DNA of 64,000 bases, taken from assembly GCF_009730915.1 (NCBI RefSeq), contig NC_052489.1, positions 24,111,916-24,175,915 on the forward strand, read 5' to 3'. Source of the DNA: Dioscorea cayenensis subsp. rotundata (taxonomy: Eukaryota > Streptophyta > Magnoliopsida > Dioscoreales > Dioscoreaceae). A program made the translations under genes and the position numbers. This document shows, in pieces, positions 23,701-38,129 of this stretch (positions are counted from its first letter, which is position 1; every line of letters starts with the position of its first letter). The notes beneath the pieces were generated by a model. The model searched no databases and was not told where the DNA came from. It saw nothing but the letters and a program-made list of their open reading frames with translations.

Positions 23701-24777
23701 AAAAATGTTTTTGCAGGCCGAGGGAAGAGCGAACGACACTTTTCTATTTCAATGGAAACTTGGGGCCTGCTTATGAAAACGGTCGGCCAGAGGATACGTA
23801 TGTATTTAACATTGTCTGTATAGGGCCAATATGTATGTATATTTCATCTCATTCTATTGTGTTTTTAAATGATTTCAGGTACAGTATGGGTATTAGACAG
23901 AAATTAGCTGAGGAATTCGGTTCTACTCCAAATAATCAGGGAAAACTTGGGAGACAGCATACGAGTAATGTAACAGTAACTCCATTGCGCTCTTCTCGTT
24001 ACTACGATGAACTGGCGAGCTCTATTTTTTGTGGTGTTCTGCCTGGGGACGGTTGGAGTGGACGTATGGAAGATAGCATTCTTCAAGGGTGTATCCCGGT
24101 GATCATTCAGGTTTAGATTTTCTTAGCAATCAACTCGGCTATTTGGTTTCATTTTGTTTGATATGCAATTATGAGTACCTAGTGAGGCAAAAATTCCTTT
24201 CTATTACATTTGCTTTTCATGTCATTGCAGGATGGAATCTTTCTGCCGTATGAGAATGTTCTTAACTACAAAAGCTTTGCAGTTCGAATCCGTGAAGATG
24301 AGATACCAAACTTGATTCGAATTCTCAAGGCAATTATTCACTTTATCTCCCAATTCTCCCGGAAACTAGTATGTTATTCCTTCACCATCTTATGGTTTTA
24401 ATTTTATTTGTTTCTTTGCAGAGTATAAATGAGACAGAAATAGAATTCATGCTGGGAAACGTTCGCAAGATTTGGCAGAGATTCGTTTATCGTGATTCTG
24501 TTTTACTTGAGGCTCAGAGACAGAAGACTTTGTTCGACAAAGAGGATGCTTGGGCAGTTGAATACTCAAAACTGGAAGAAGATGATGTATTTGCCACATT
24601 TATACAGGTAAATTAAAAACACTAATTGGCATATAGAGAGTCATGATACTTATATGATCTAACTCGACTTTTGGTGCGCAGGTATTACACTATAAATTGC
24701 ACAATGATCCTTGGAGACGGGATCTTCCTCGAAAAAACAATACCGGGTTACCAAATTCTTGCTTGAAAACAGCTTAG
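20747..24777 (+). CDS. EXAD: Exostosin-family GT47 arabinosyltransferase with EGF-like repeats (ExAD-like)
   Basis: Type II Golgi glycosyltransferase, best matching Arabidopsis At3g57630 (ExAD), which adds the fourth arabinose to hydroxyproline-linked arabinan on extensins. Exons: 20747-21142, 21264-21357, 21688-21874, 21995-22250, 22469-22684, 22762-22848, 22942-23076, 23164-23277, 23375-23622, 23717-23797, 23879-24110, 24231-24329, 24422-24607, 24682-24777, about 808 residues. A hydrophobic anchor lies near residues 28-45 ([18 protein letters not shown]). Two EGF-like Cys clusters follow: [11 protein letters not shown]...CRCFHGYSG, and [16 protein letters not shown] joined across an intron to [10 protein letters not shown]. 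The exostosin domain runs from [13 protein letters not shown] through [23 protein letters not shown] and [20 protein letters not shown]. The end of exon 12 is uncertain: either a GC donor at 24330 or a GT donor at 24369 that adds 13 residues. The nearest upstream in-frame codons are not ATG, so 20747 is the first possible AUG. Confidence 0.9.
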
Positions 24778-25977
24778 CAAAAGCATTTACCAAAGTAGAT
24801 GATAGGGATACCATTCACCTTTCTTCTCTCTTGTAACATCTTGAGTTTTGCCAAACAGTTTTGATAGTTGGAAATTTAAATTGATTTATCTCAGTGACCA
24901 TACAAATAAAATCAAGCTAGCCTTAAGATTGATATTTTTTGTGTGATATTCTTTCTAGTATTAATTGCATATATATATATATATATATAATTTAAGAGAA
25001 GGAATTGGTGCATTGTTCATGGGGAGCATCCAAGGTGATAAGGCATGTTGTTGTTGAAGTAATGTGAGTGAGAGAGAATGAAGATGCATGGGAAAGAGGT
25101 GGTGAAGGCATGAGTCCCGGGCCATCAAAACATGTGATTTTGGTCACTCGTGATTGATAAAATGTTTGTGAGGTGCCTTCTTTAATTTTTTTTCTCTTCA
25201 TGTTAAATGCACTATTCTCTCTCCCCTGCTACAATCAACCTTATATGAAAGAAATATATTCCTAAAAAGGGTCCATTTAAGTGAACTATTTGTGCACTAT
25301 TAAAACTCATAAATTTTTTTTCTTGGGTTTTTGTACTTACCAGTTGTCACCCATGAGATAAAAAAAAAAAATTTAAATTACTTGCCAGAACTCTGTAAAT
25401 TCTCCGTCCCTCTATTTTTTAATTAGAAATCAAATTAGAAATTCATGATTTCTGAATTGACACTAATTATATTTTTTTTTTTCAGAAAAATACCAAAGGA
25501 TTTTTAGTGAGAATTATTTTGTTTAAGCTCAAAATCTGATGTGCGCACTAGTAGTAATAGATCTCTAGACCAGATATTTAATTTCTAATTGTGCACACTC
25601 CTGACTATATATGTGCTTATCACATTAAAAAAAAAATAAAATCAAAAAACACCATTTATCAATTAAAACCAATTATATATCTAATATCTAATAACACTTA
25701 TTATAAACTATATTTTAGGCCAATTATACCCAAATAAAATAAAAAAAAAGGATTCATTAGGATATTTCTGAAAAATTAAAATTTGATAAATAATTTGACT
25801 ATTTTATTTTTCTCTAAAAGAGAAATTCCACCTAAACGGTCAAAAAAGCCTTCAAAAACTCAACCGTGACAACATTTAAACCAAACACCATCCCGCGCCA
25901 TCTCATGTTATGCACACACACTTACACTCACTCCCCTGCTGCTACTTCTCAAACATCTATCTTTCCATCCATCCATC
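24778..25977. other. Intergenic DNA between GT47 and DREB2-like genes
   Basis: AT-rich spacer with A/T runs and a (TA)n tract at about 24970-24988. It should hold the GT47 3' UTR and the DREB promoter. No gene was found. Short minus-strand frames around 25000-25200 show no family features. Confidence 0.5.
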
Positions 25978-25985
25978 TATATAAG
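25978..25985 (+). promoter_or_regulatory. TATA box TATATAAG of the DREB2-like gene
   Basis: A good TATA consensus, but only 34 bases before the ATG at 26019. If used at the usual 30-base spacing it would give a leader of only about ten bases or fewer. Confidence 0.5.
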
Positions 25986-26018
25986 AAACCTCTCCAAAAC
26001 CTCAGACAAAGCTAAGCA

Positions 26019-26855
26019 ATGGAGAATAACCGGAAAGCTCCTCTGAGACCATGGAAGAAGGGCCCTGCCCGGGGAAAAGGTGGGCCGCAGAACGCCTCCT
26101 GTGAGTACCGTGGTGTCCGTCAACGGACTTGGGGGAAATGGGTGGCAGAGATTAGAGAACCAAAGAAGCGAACCCGACTCTGGCTTGGCTCCTTTGCCAC
26201 CGCCGAAGAAGCAGCCCTCGCCTACGATGAGGCTGCCAGACGCCTCTACGGCCCTGAGGCCTACTTAAATCTCCCGCACCTCCGGTCCACCTCCACCCTC
26301 AACTCATCCCTCATCCTCGGCAAACAGAGCAGGTTCAAATGGTTCACTTCCAAGTCCCTTGTTTCCATGATCCCTTCTTGTGGTCTTCTCAACATCAACG
26401 CACAGCACAATGTTCATGTTATCCATCAAAAACTTCAAGAGATCAAGAGCAACAATACCAAGCTCTCTCCTTCGTCATCGTCTTCTTCATCGTCTTCTAG
26501 TTCTACCACTTGTAAGAGTTTGGTGAATGAGGCCTTGAATCCTCCAGTGATTCCCATGGAGAAGCCTCAGATTGATCTGAGGGAGTTTCTTCAGCAGATG
26601 GGCTTGGTGAAAGAGGACAACAATACACAGTTTGCTTCTATGGAGGCAGCCGAGGAAAATAGCTCACCTTTGCGAGAGCTTCAAGCGATGACGGAGAATG
26701 AGGGTGATCTGTCAGCTGAGATCTCAGGTATCGAACATGGTACCTTTGATTGGGAGACGTTAGTGGAGATGCGAGCTTTGGAGGATCATCAGGTGGTGGT
26801 TGAAGATGACCTGCATGATGAACTAGGCATGCCCATCTCCATCTGGGATCTCTAA
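26019..26855 (+). CDS. AP2/ERF transcription factor, DREB2 type
   Basis: Intronless, 278 residues. Binds DRE/CRT elements (A/GCCGAC) and turns on drought, heat or salt response genes. The N-terminus carries a basic stretch and the DREB2 signature [15 protein letters not shown] (about residues 14-28), followed by one AP2 domain: [20 protein letters not shown] ... [34 protein letters not shown]. Val and Glu at the DREB-specific positions (WVAEIREP) fit the DREB rather than the ERF branch. The middle has a poly-Ser run near residues 150-165, and the C-terminal half is rich in Glu and Asp with aromatic patches ([23 protein letters not shown]), typical of an activation region. ATG context is AGCAATGG. 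The gene converges with the helicase gene, with only 175 bases between the two stops. Confidence 0.96.
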   Translation: MENNRKAPLRPWKKGPARGKGGPQNASCEYRGVRQRTWGKWVAEIREPKKRTRLWLGSFATAEEAALAYDEAARRLYGPEAYLNLPHLRSTSTLNSSLILGKQSRFKWFTSKSLVSMIPSCGLLNINAQHNVHVIHQKLQEIKSNNTKLSPSSSSSSSSSSSTTCKSLVNEALNPPVIPMEKPQIDLREFLQQMGLVKEDNNTQFASMEAAEENSSPLRELQAMTENEGDLSAEISGIEHGTFDWETLVEMRALEDHQVVVEDDLHDELGMPISIWDL

Positions 26856-27030
26856 AGAAACATGAGGTTATGTATGCTAGAGCTAGTTGTTTTACTTGGT
26901 TTTCGATTTCACTGTTTCATCTTTGAGAACTTGCACGTTGTAATGAAAAACATGATCACAATGAGTTTTAATAAAAATATAATCTGAGGGAGTTTTACAT
27001 ACTCTCAAGATGAGCACAGATGAAAGCCTA

Positions 27031-30000
27031 TCAGACATTTGTATATTCAGAGGCACTCAAATATTCGGCATGCTCCTCAAAGTATTCTATCATTCGTTTC
27101 AAGAAACTATCATGGCTTACAGTATCAGTGTCACAGATGATGCAGCACTGTCTTCTTGCTCGAGTCACAGCCACATTCATTCTCCTATGGTCGGTTAAAA
27201 AGCCAACCTGAGATGCATGCAGTGACAAAGAACGTAAATTACAGAAGAAAATAAATAAGGTTAACATAATATGGATTTATCAGGGCAGAGGGCTGTTGTT
27301 ACTGAAACCATCCTACCTCTTTCTTTGAATTAGATCGGACCATAGAAATAACAATGGCTTCTTTTTCTCGACCTTGGAACCCATCAACAGTAGAAATCTC
27401 CAGTTCTTTTAATTTGCCTTCTTTGCTTCTCAGTGTTTTCAGTAAAACAACCTTTGTAGAAGAGAATGAATCAAAGTTCAGAAATTTATTAATAGGGCAA
27501 GTACTCTCCAACTAGAGAACTGATATCTGATAAACACATAAACACTTGAAAGCAACTACTGAATATATGAATAAAGCTTTGTGCATTCTAGCGTTTCTGC
27601 TGATCCTAATTCTGTGGTTAAAAGAAGGTTAAACCTGAGCAGCATAAGGGGTGATAATTCCAATGTTTGTCGCATGCAGGCCACTTTCAACAAGTCTTTT
27701 GGCATGAGCTATGGCAACAGCAGCCTCACCCTCATTCATTGTGCTGTCTTCTTCATCCTTTTTTTCCTCCATGTCACACCTAACAAGGCCAGAATCCACA
27801 TCTTAAAGCATCAGGTGACAGAATTATTATGTAATGGAGAGAAAAAACATTATGATGGAACAGCACCGAAAAAAAAAATATATATATATTTATGTATACA
27901 ATAGATCCATTTCACATCCAATGAAAGGTCGAATTATATCAAATCTACTGGTTATCACATTACTTCAGTAAGCTGGGTTGAAGAAAAAAGTGGCTAATAT
28001 TTTTTGTTGAAAGGACAATCTTGCCAACATGTCAAGACATTCACTAAGACACACATTTACACTTTACTAGGCCATGAAATGAGCAAAAAATTTTCGTGCC
28101 ACGCAATGAAAAAGAAATGAACCTTACCCAGCTGTGTCTATCAGAAGAAGGGCAGATTCTGTTGATGATGACCTTTGAACACCTTCAATATCATAAAGCA
28201 CATGCCTAGCGACACTAGAATGAGCTTCAATCTATAGGGCCAGGGGCAAGATACACAGAGCAATAAGAAGATTGATAGAAACTAGTTTATGCCACTTTAA
28301 ACACATATAACTAGCAAATTTTCTCTTCATTAGACAACAGAATGTAACCCCATAAAAGACGAGGACAATTTTGAGCACCTTACTATCATAGAGTTCTTTG
28401 GATGACCAGTTCATTATAAGTTCATGCATACGATACTGAACAGTGAGCATAGACGTGACTGCCTCCCCATACAAGTCAGCAAGACGCTCAAATAGAGTCT
28501 TTCCTAAGCCTTTCCTCTCAGCTTCAACACTTTGTACAGTTGGGGGAAGCTGAAGATGGTCTCCAGCAAGTATACATCTTGATCCCTGAAAGCAGATACA
28601 CCATATATCACCAGTGAGTAACACTTCAACAGTTCAACAGTTTAGTCACCCAAAAATTAAATATATAAAAAAAATCAACAGTTGAGAGCATTCGCTACCT
28701 GCGATAGCAAACTGTTTTCCCAGAATTGCAGATTTTGGCAAAAAGGTAAGCTTTGCAGATTTAATTGTTAGTGCCTCATAATACAAGCTTATCTAGGGTA
28801 GATATCCCTGAAGGTTCATAATTAACTGCACCTATTTTCGTCTTAAAGTCTGGATGAATGGTTAAAATTCCACATCAGAGAACCTACTATGCCTTCGAGA
28901 AATAAAAGATGTAATGAGATTAGTCATTAGAGCACTAATATCCATATCCATGGTGGGAATATTATCCAACATGGGAGAGCAAGATTTCCACAAACAGGGT
29001 ACATTGATTAGATTCAAATAAAAAAAAACTCAACAAAGACCAGGTTTGATCATATTCGATCAGACTCAATAGAATAACCATCTAAATTTCCATGGCATGC
29101 TACCTTGGTAAATGTGATCCTCTTGGTGATGCATTTGATTTAATACCGGACTATTCCACTCCTGCCCCATATGTCTACCCACACATTGTTACATTTTGTC
29201 GTCCTGATCCATCCTTACGCATTTCTTAACTCCGTCATTTAATAATCTCTCTTTAAACATATAAAGAAGTACATGTGTACTTTGCCAAGAAAAGATTTAT
29301 TAATCTCACCTTTAATAAAGCTATCCAACAAGCGACCTCAAGCGCTTGAGCAGCTTCATCAATTACAACCAAATCAAATGTAACACCATCTAATTTTCGA
29401 GAAAAAGCACCAGTTAAAGTTGTCAGCACTACATCAGCATTTTTTATAACATCTGCCACGGCTAGCTGTTGTCTTGTCCTCTCTTCTTTGGACAAGGCCC
29501 TAAGTTCCTTTCTTATTTCCCTTTTTGTGTTTCTATCTTTTGCCTTCAGCAGCTTCCCATTTAGAACCTGTAAAATTATGGAGCATCAAATGCTGACAAT
29601 AGAAAGAAAGCGCACAAAATAGAACCTACATAGATGGCAGATAAAAAGGCATGTTAAACAATTTGAGAAGAATACATGGAAAGTCCTTGTTCCGTGATGC
29701 ATTATATTGATACTTCAAAAGAAGTATCATTGACCGATGCAAAATCCCAACAATGAGATTGAAATAAATGACAATTGAGAAGTTAACATTTACCAAATTA
29801 CCTTCATTTCCTTTCGAATATCATTTGCCAAGCCACTGTTATCTCCTCGTAGTACCTAAACAAATAAAGATACTGAACATGAGAAAGGAAATAAATACCT
29901 CCATCTTAAAGCGAAGCATGCTAAATGACAGTTGTAACTATGTGCAAATTATATGTTTGAAATCAACTTGGACTGCATTTGGTTGATACACATCCGACAA

Positions 30001-33000
30001 GAAAATTTCTAAATAAGTAAAAAAATTATTTTAATTTTTGGGCATTGTATTTGAGAAGAAAATGGTAATAAAATAAAATAAAATAAAATCAGACCAATGG
30101 ATGATGCATCTGTCCTAAGCTAACAAAAATAAACTCTTCCTTAACAATGAATGAAGTATATGTTAATCTACTACAGTCATTTTCCATTGTTAGGAGGCAC
30201 CATGAGTAGATCTGTCCATCAGAATCATAATAAAGACAGCCAACATTACATGACTCCAATGTACAAGGTCAGCCGAAGCATACATAATGATGCAAACCAA
30301 AGCAGAAATAATATGCATGAGGGGTCATATATATGCTACTACATTTAAAATTAACTGAAGGTGTTCATTCAAGACAAATATAGAAACCCATAGTAGAACC
30401 TATACTACCTGAGCATCAAGCGCACTCTCCAATACTTGAGGCAGCAAACGAGCTGGATGCCCGAACCTCACCAATCTTACTCTAAATTAGAATAAGTATA
30501 TGAGAGAAGTAAGATATTGAATATATTCATCACATTAAGAACTTTAAATTCATCAGGAAACAAAGAGTAAATTCAAAATAATAATAATAATAATAATTAT
30601 TATTATTATTATTATTATCAACTTGCTTTTTGTGTTGGATCAGCATCCAACACAAATGAGTACACATAAATAATTACAAATGAAAAAAAAAACAGCGAAA
30701 AGATACTACCTATATGGGACTAGTCTTTCAACAATGTTGTCAACAGCAATATTAGAAGCAGCACATGCAAGAACCTTGGAGCCATTTTTTACTTCCTGTA
30801 AAATTATTTCAACCACTGTTGTCGTCTTTCCAGTTCCAGGTGGTCCATGAAGCAAAAATACATCCCTAGATGATAGAGCCTTTGAAATTGCCTCTTTCTT
30901 CAACAAAGTGAAAAAAAAAAGCTAATTTAATTGAGGAAATAATAAATATAAACAATTAAGAAAAAACCACAACCAACTACCAAACACAAGTGGCGCTTGT
31001 CGCCTTTATCAAAAAAAAAAACTACCAACACAAGTCTACTGTCCCTATCAGAATATATAATGAAAATCACAATAAAGTATGTGTTATCTGGACCAGTTAT
31101 CTGGACCAATATCCACAAGCGACACTTAGACGGATCATTTTTTATTATTTTTAGCTAGATGCTTCCTTCCAAGTATCATACCAAGCAAATAATTCATTAA
31201 TTTTTTTACAAAATTGATAAATACAAGAAGAAAAATTGTGCACAGAATATATAACCATCAAGCTGGGATTTACCTGTGAGTGATCAAGATTTTTGTTAAA
31301 GGAGGTTAAAGACATAGTTTTCTTTGAGATAGTGGGTGGTTTCTCCCCAAATAAAACTTGAATCAAATCTGCAGCTGGTCCCTTCTGGACACCCTTGCTG
31401 AGTTGGACTAATGTATTCTTCATACTGTTATAAGTTACCTACATCAAGAATTAAATAGGAATCTTCCATAAATAAATTAGGAGACTATAGTGGTTAAATA
31501 GAGACCCTATGGTAAGCCAATATGAAAAATTGATATTTACTATCATGCTATCAAGGCCAAATTCCAGATCAAACACAGCATCAAGGCACAATAAATGACT
31601 GTGACAAGAATGTGATCAAACTTATGTCATACAAAAAATTACTAATAAGAAAACAAACTTTTAATGGAGAATTGAGTACCTCATTTGCCACCTTCTCGAG
31701 ACGCAGAGGGATGTTTAAACCATCTTCTGGAATATCATCAAAAGCCACAACGATTGAAGAATCCTGTTTATGACCAATAACCAACATTCTGATAAGGAAC
31801 CAAAAAAGGGTCTTTTGCAACCCTTGACAAAAATATAAAAATTTTCTTTAGCACACAGGATTCCATACAAGAACTGCAAACCTTTAGGCGATAAACAACA
31901 CCTTGTCCAAGTGCAGCAGAACCTGGATCAGCCTTGTTAGGTTTCAAGACTACCACATCATGGGTACCAAACTGCACCCACATTCAAAAAACAGACTGTA
32001 AACCTCCAAAGAAGTATTGACAAAAATTAATATAAATTCATTTAGACAATCTTTGGAAGAATTTCTATGATTGCAAATCCGAAAGTATTCGCACACTTAT
32101 AATCTGGACAACCAGTGCCTGTACAAAAAGTTGGTGCTAGTTTCTGGCTGAGGCAACTTGGCTAAATTAAAATTATTTGCCAAGAAGTCTAAGGCTCTAA
32201 GCCAATAAATTATCCATGTACCTATGATTAAAACAAATTGCCTTGAACTTTATAACTGCAAAGACACACAAATAGGAGTTTAAAAGAAACTTTTGAAAGC
32301 TATATCAAGCAACAATCACCTTGTGAGCAGGAAGAACATCTCCCTTTGTAGATTGAAACTCAATAAGTGATTTCCCCATCAATCCTGTCTAAGTAAACAT
32401 ACAAAAATAGTAACATCATTTCATTTACAAAGAGGACTGCATTAATCTAACATGTCTTGTCCACTTTGTCAGAAATAAAAAATACAAAATGAGAACCACA
32501 TTCTATATGCTATGTGAAACAGATCATCACAAACCTGTACATCTACACATTTAAGATTAAGAATGGCAGAACCCTTCTTTTGTGCAACATCTATGCTCTT
32601 TGATGAGGAAGAACTAATAGATGCTGATATCTCAGCCTCCTATAACCAAATCACAAACATGAAGCACATCACAACACATAGAAGATATAGTTACATTTCA
32701 TAGAATATGAGACACTGATGATAATAATACCGAAACCAGGTATAAATATTTAACGGATGCATCCCTAAAGAGCAAGAAAATCCTGTTTGCAAAAGATAAT
32801 GCAGGAAAGCAGAGAATTGAAAAACACATGGTATAAAAAATATTCAAAGGCTATCATCTTTTATCAACAATGGTTATTCCACCTTGTGTACCTACATTTG
32901 TTTTAAGCATTAAGATGCACTATTTGTCAAATTTTTGTTTATAGAACTATACATTTACCTATCAGTAGACTATCACAGTAAATCTTAATATTAAACAACT

Positions 33001-33672
33001 GAATGCTGCAGTCACAAACTAATTACCCATAGTCATGCTTCCAAGTTTTCATGGTGTAAAACATCTAAAGGAAGCTATCAGGAGAACAACAAAAATGAGT
33101 ACAGAAAAAAAGGTCTGTGAAGCAGAAAATATTGCACGAATAACATTTAATGCAAGCAACAAGCCATAGCATCCTGAACATTCACCAGTATCGGGTGCAC
33201 ACATCCGGTTGCATCAAAAAATGATTGGGCAGCATATTCACCAAGTTAGTGTCTTTCAGATACCAAACTGCCTATCATTATTTTCACAACCATATGGAAT
33301 AAACATTGAGGATTAATGGAAGCACAGGCAATAGAGAGAAAATTAATTTGAAATTTTGCCTCATGGGGTCAAAGAAGAGAAGGAAAGATGTTTCTCTGAG
33401 GCGTCTATTTTATTAGTGAAAATGTTGCCATTGTTAACTCCAATCACCAAAAAAACAAAAAAATTCCATTTTGGAAGAAACTAAAAGCATCCGCAGATCG
33501 CAAAACGAAATCTCCTGGGTTGAATTCAAGTACCAATACACAGTTACTAGACCAACGATCAAAAGATTCAAGTCCATACCTTTTCCAGATCGATGAGAGG
33601 AGCCATAATAGAGATGAATTGGTCAAGGGTCAAGGGCGAGGGTTTGCCGCGGGATTTCGCTCCTTTCTCCAT
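27031..33672 (-). CDS. SF1 superfamily DNA/RNA helicase, SMUBP2/IGHMBP2-like
   Basis: Upf1-like SF1 helicase, closest to Arabidopsis At2g03270. Fifteen exons on the minus strand: 33580-33672, 32535-32639, 32320-32388, 31882-31971, 31680-31763, 31274-31438, 30710-30897, 30409-30481, 29802-29855, 29310-29567, 28379-28585, 28128-28231, 27635-27779, 27317-27451, 27031-27207. Phases close to 648 residues. Walker A is GPPGTGKTT (about 220-228). Other motifs are NIAVDN (Ia), [11 protein letters not shown] with DE at about 377-378 (II), [12 protein letters not shown] (III), [10 protein letters not shown] (IV), [15 protein letters not shown] (V) and [10 protein letters not shown] (VI). The N-terminal part has the OB-like domain typical of IGHMBP2. 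The R3H and zinc-finger tail of the animal protein is absent, as is usual for this plant form. The start is the first ATG, with a basic [10 protein letters not shown]. Function in the plant is unproven; RNA or DNA unwinding is inferred from motifs. Confidence 0.95.
30577..30618. repeat. (AAT)n-(ATT)n palindromic microsatellite
   Basis: About six AAT units run directly into about eight ATT units, so the tract is its own inverted repeat and could fold into a hairpin. It lies in an intron of the helicase gene. Confidence 0.9.
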
Positions 33673-34529
33673 TGCAGAGTTTGGTTTTCTTTGAGAACTT
33701 TGAGGATGAGATATCGAAGTCCTGGACTTCAAGGTTTATGAAAGAGATCCTCTTGCTTCTAACCACTCATCTCCACCGTTCATCTTACTTCAAGATTCGC
33801 GCCAGAACAATTTATGTAGGAGTTTTCTCAAATTTTCATCATAATTAGAGATACTAAATTAAAAACATAATTTAGGGAGAAATTTTTGAAAGATGTGCAT
33901 TTTCCTTCCCTTTTATTTAAAAAAATAATAGTTTTTTTTTTTGTTTAATTGTTGTACAGGTCCCTATAATTATGTACTCTTACCTGTTTAGTCCTTGCAA
34001 TATTTTTAAATATAATTAAATCCTCATATTTAGTCTAGTTGAATCATTCTAGTTCACGGTGTAAATAAACAAGCGTAAATTGCAAAGACTTAATTATATC
34101 TAAAAATATTACTGTGGACTAGAATAACTTAATTTGACCAAATATGATGACTTAATTGTACATAAAAATATTAAAAAAACTAAAAAAACAGAAAATACAC
34201 AATTATAAGGACTTATAAGGGAATTAAACCTTCTCTTTTTAATGGAAATTAACTGTAAATCTGGCACTGATTCATCACAATAGCTAAAATCAAACAACAT
34301 AAGCTAATTCCATGCACTGGCCACTGATCTTTCTGATAGAGCAAATGAAGCAAGTTGCAATCAACCTCCGGAGAACAAATTTTGGCATCAAAAGGCTTAT
34401 AAAAATCATCAAGCTCTTCATGAGAAGAGTAATTATTCAAGTTACAGGTGGAGATAATTAATAATCAGATACATCACAAGCATGGTGAAACATCTCCATG
34501 TTAGCTAACAAAATTCATCTTCGGGCGAA
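33673..34529. other. Spacer between the helicase and ADSS genes
   Basis: AT-rich. About 33673-33790 is the probable helicase 5' leader. The middle is filled by the fold-back element listed separately. The right end should be the ADSS 3' UTR. Confidence 0.5.
33957..34216. mobile_element. Fold-back (inverted-repeat) element, MITE-like
   Basis: Left arm about 33957-34059, right arm about 34112-34216. The reverse complement of the right arm aligns with the left almost end to end, with scattered mismatches. Shared blocks include CCTATAATT/CTTATAATT, AATATTTTTA, AATTAA(A/G)TC, TCATATTT and ATTCTAGT. The short middle carries a third, partial copy (AAGACTTAATTATAT, then AAAAATATT). It lies between the helicase start and the ADSS stop. 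The family is not identified and I could not define a target duplication. Confidence 0.6.
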
Positions 34530-37967
<3,438 letters not shown>

Positions 37968-38049
37968 GGCTATGCGAGGACCTTGGGAAGAAGAGTAGAA
38001 AAGGAAAGAGCTTTATTAGTAGAAAAGAGAAAACGAGCTTTTCTGAAGG

Positions 38050-38129
38050 TAAACGAGCCGAGCTTGAGCGAGCTAAGGCTTCGCTCGAGCTCGGCTCTAG
38101 AATAGCCGAGCTCGACCTCGGCTCGTTTA
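38050..38129. repeat. GC-rich imperfect palindrome in front of ADSS
   Basis: The ends are inverted copies: TAAACGAGCCGAG on the left and CTCGGCTCGTTTA on the right. The inside is made of GAGCTCG/CGAGC units that pair further (GAGCTCGGCTC with GAGCCGAGCTC). The copy-like ends suggest a tiny non-autonomous insertion; similar GAGCCGAGCTCGAG text is common in plant genomes. It lies 83-162 bases before the ADSS ATG and, if transcribed, would be a strong leader hairpin. Confidence 0.7.
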
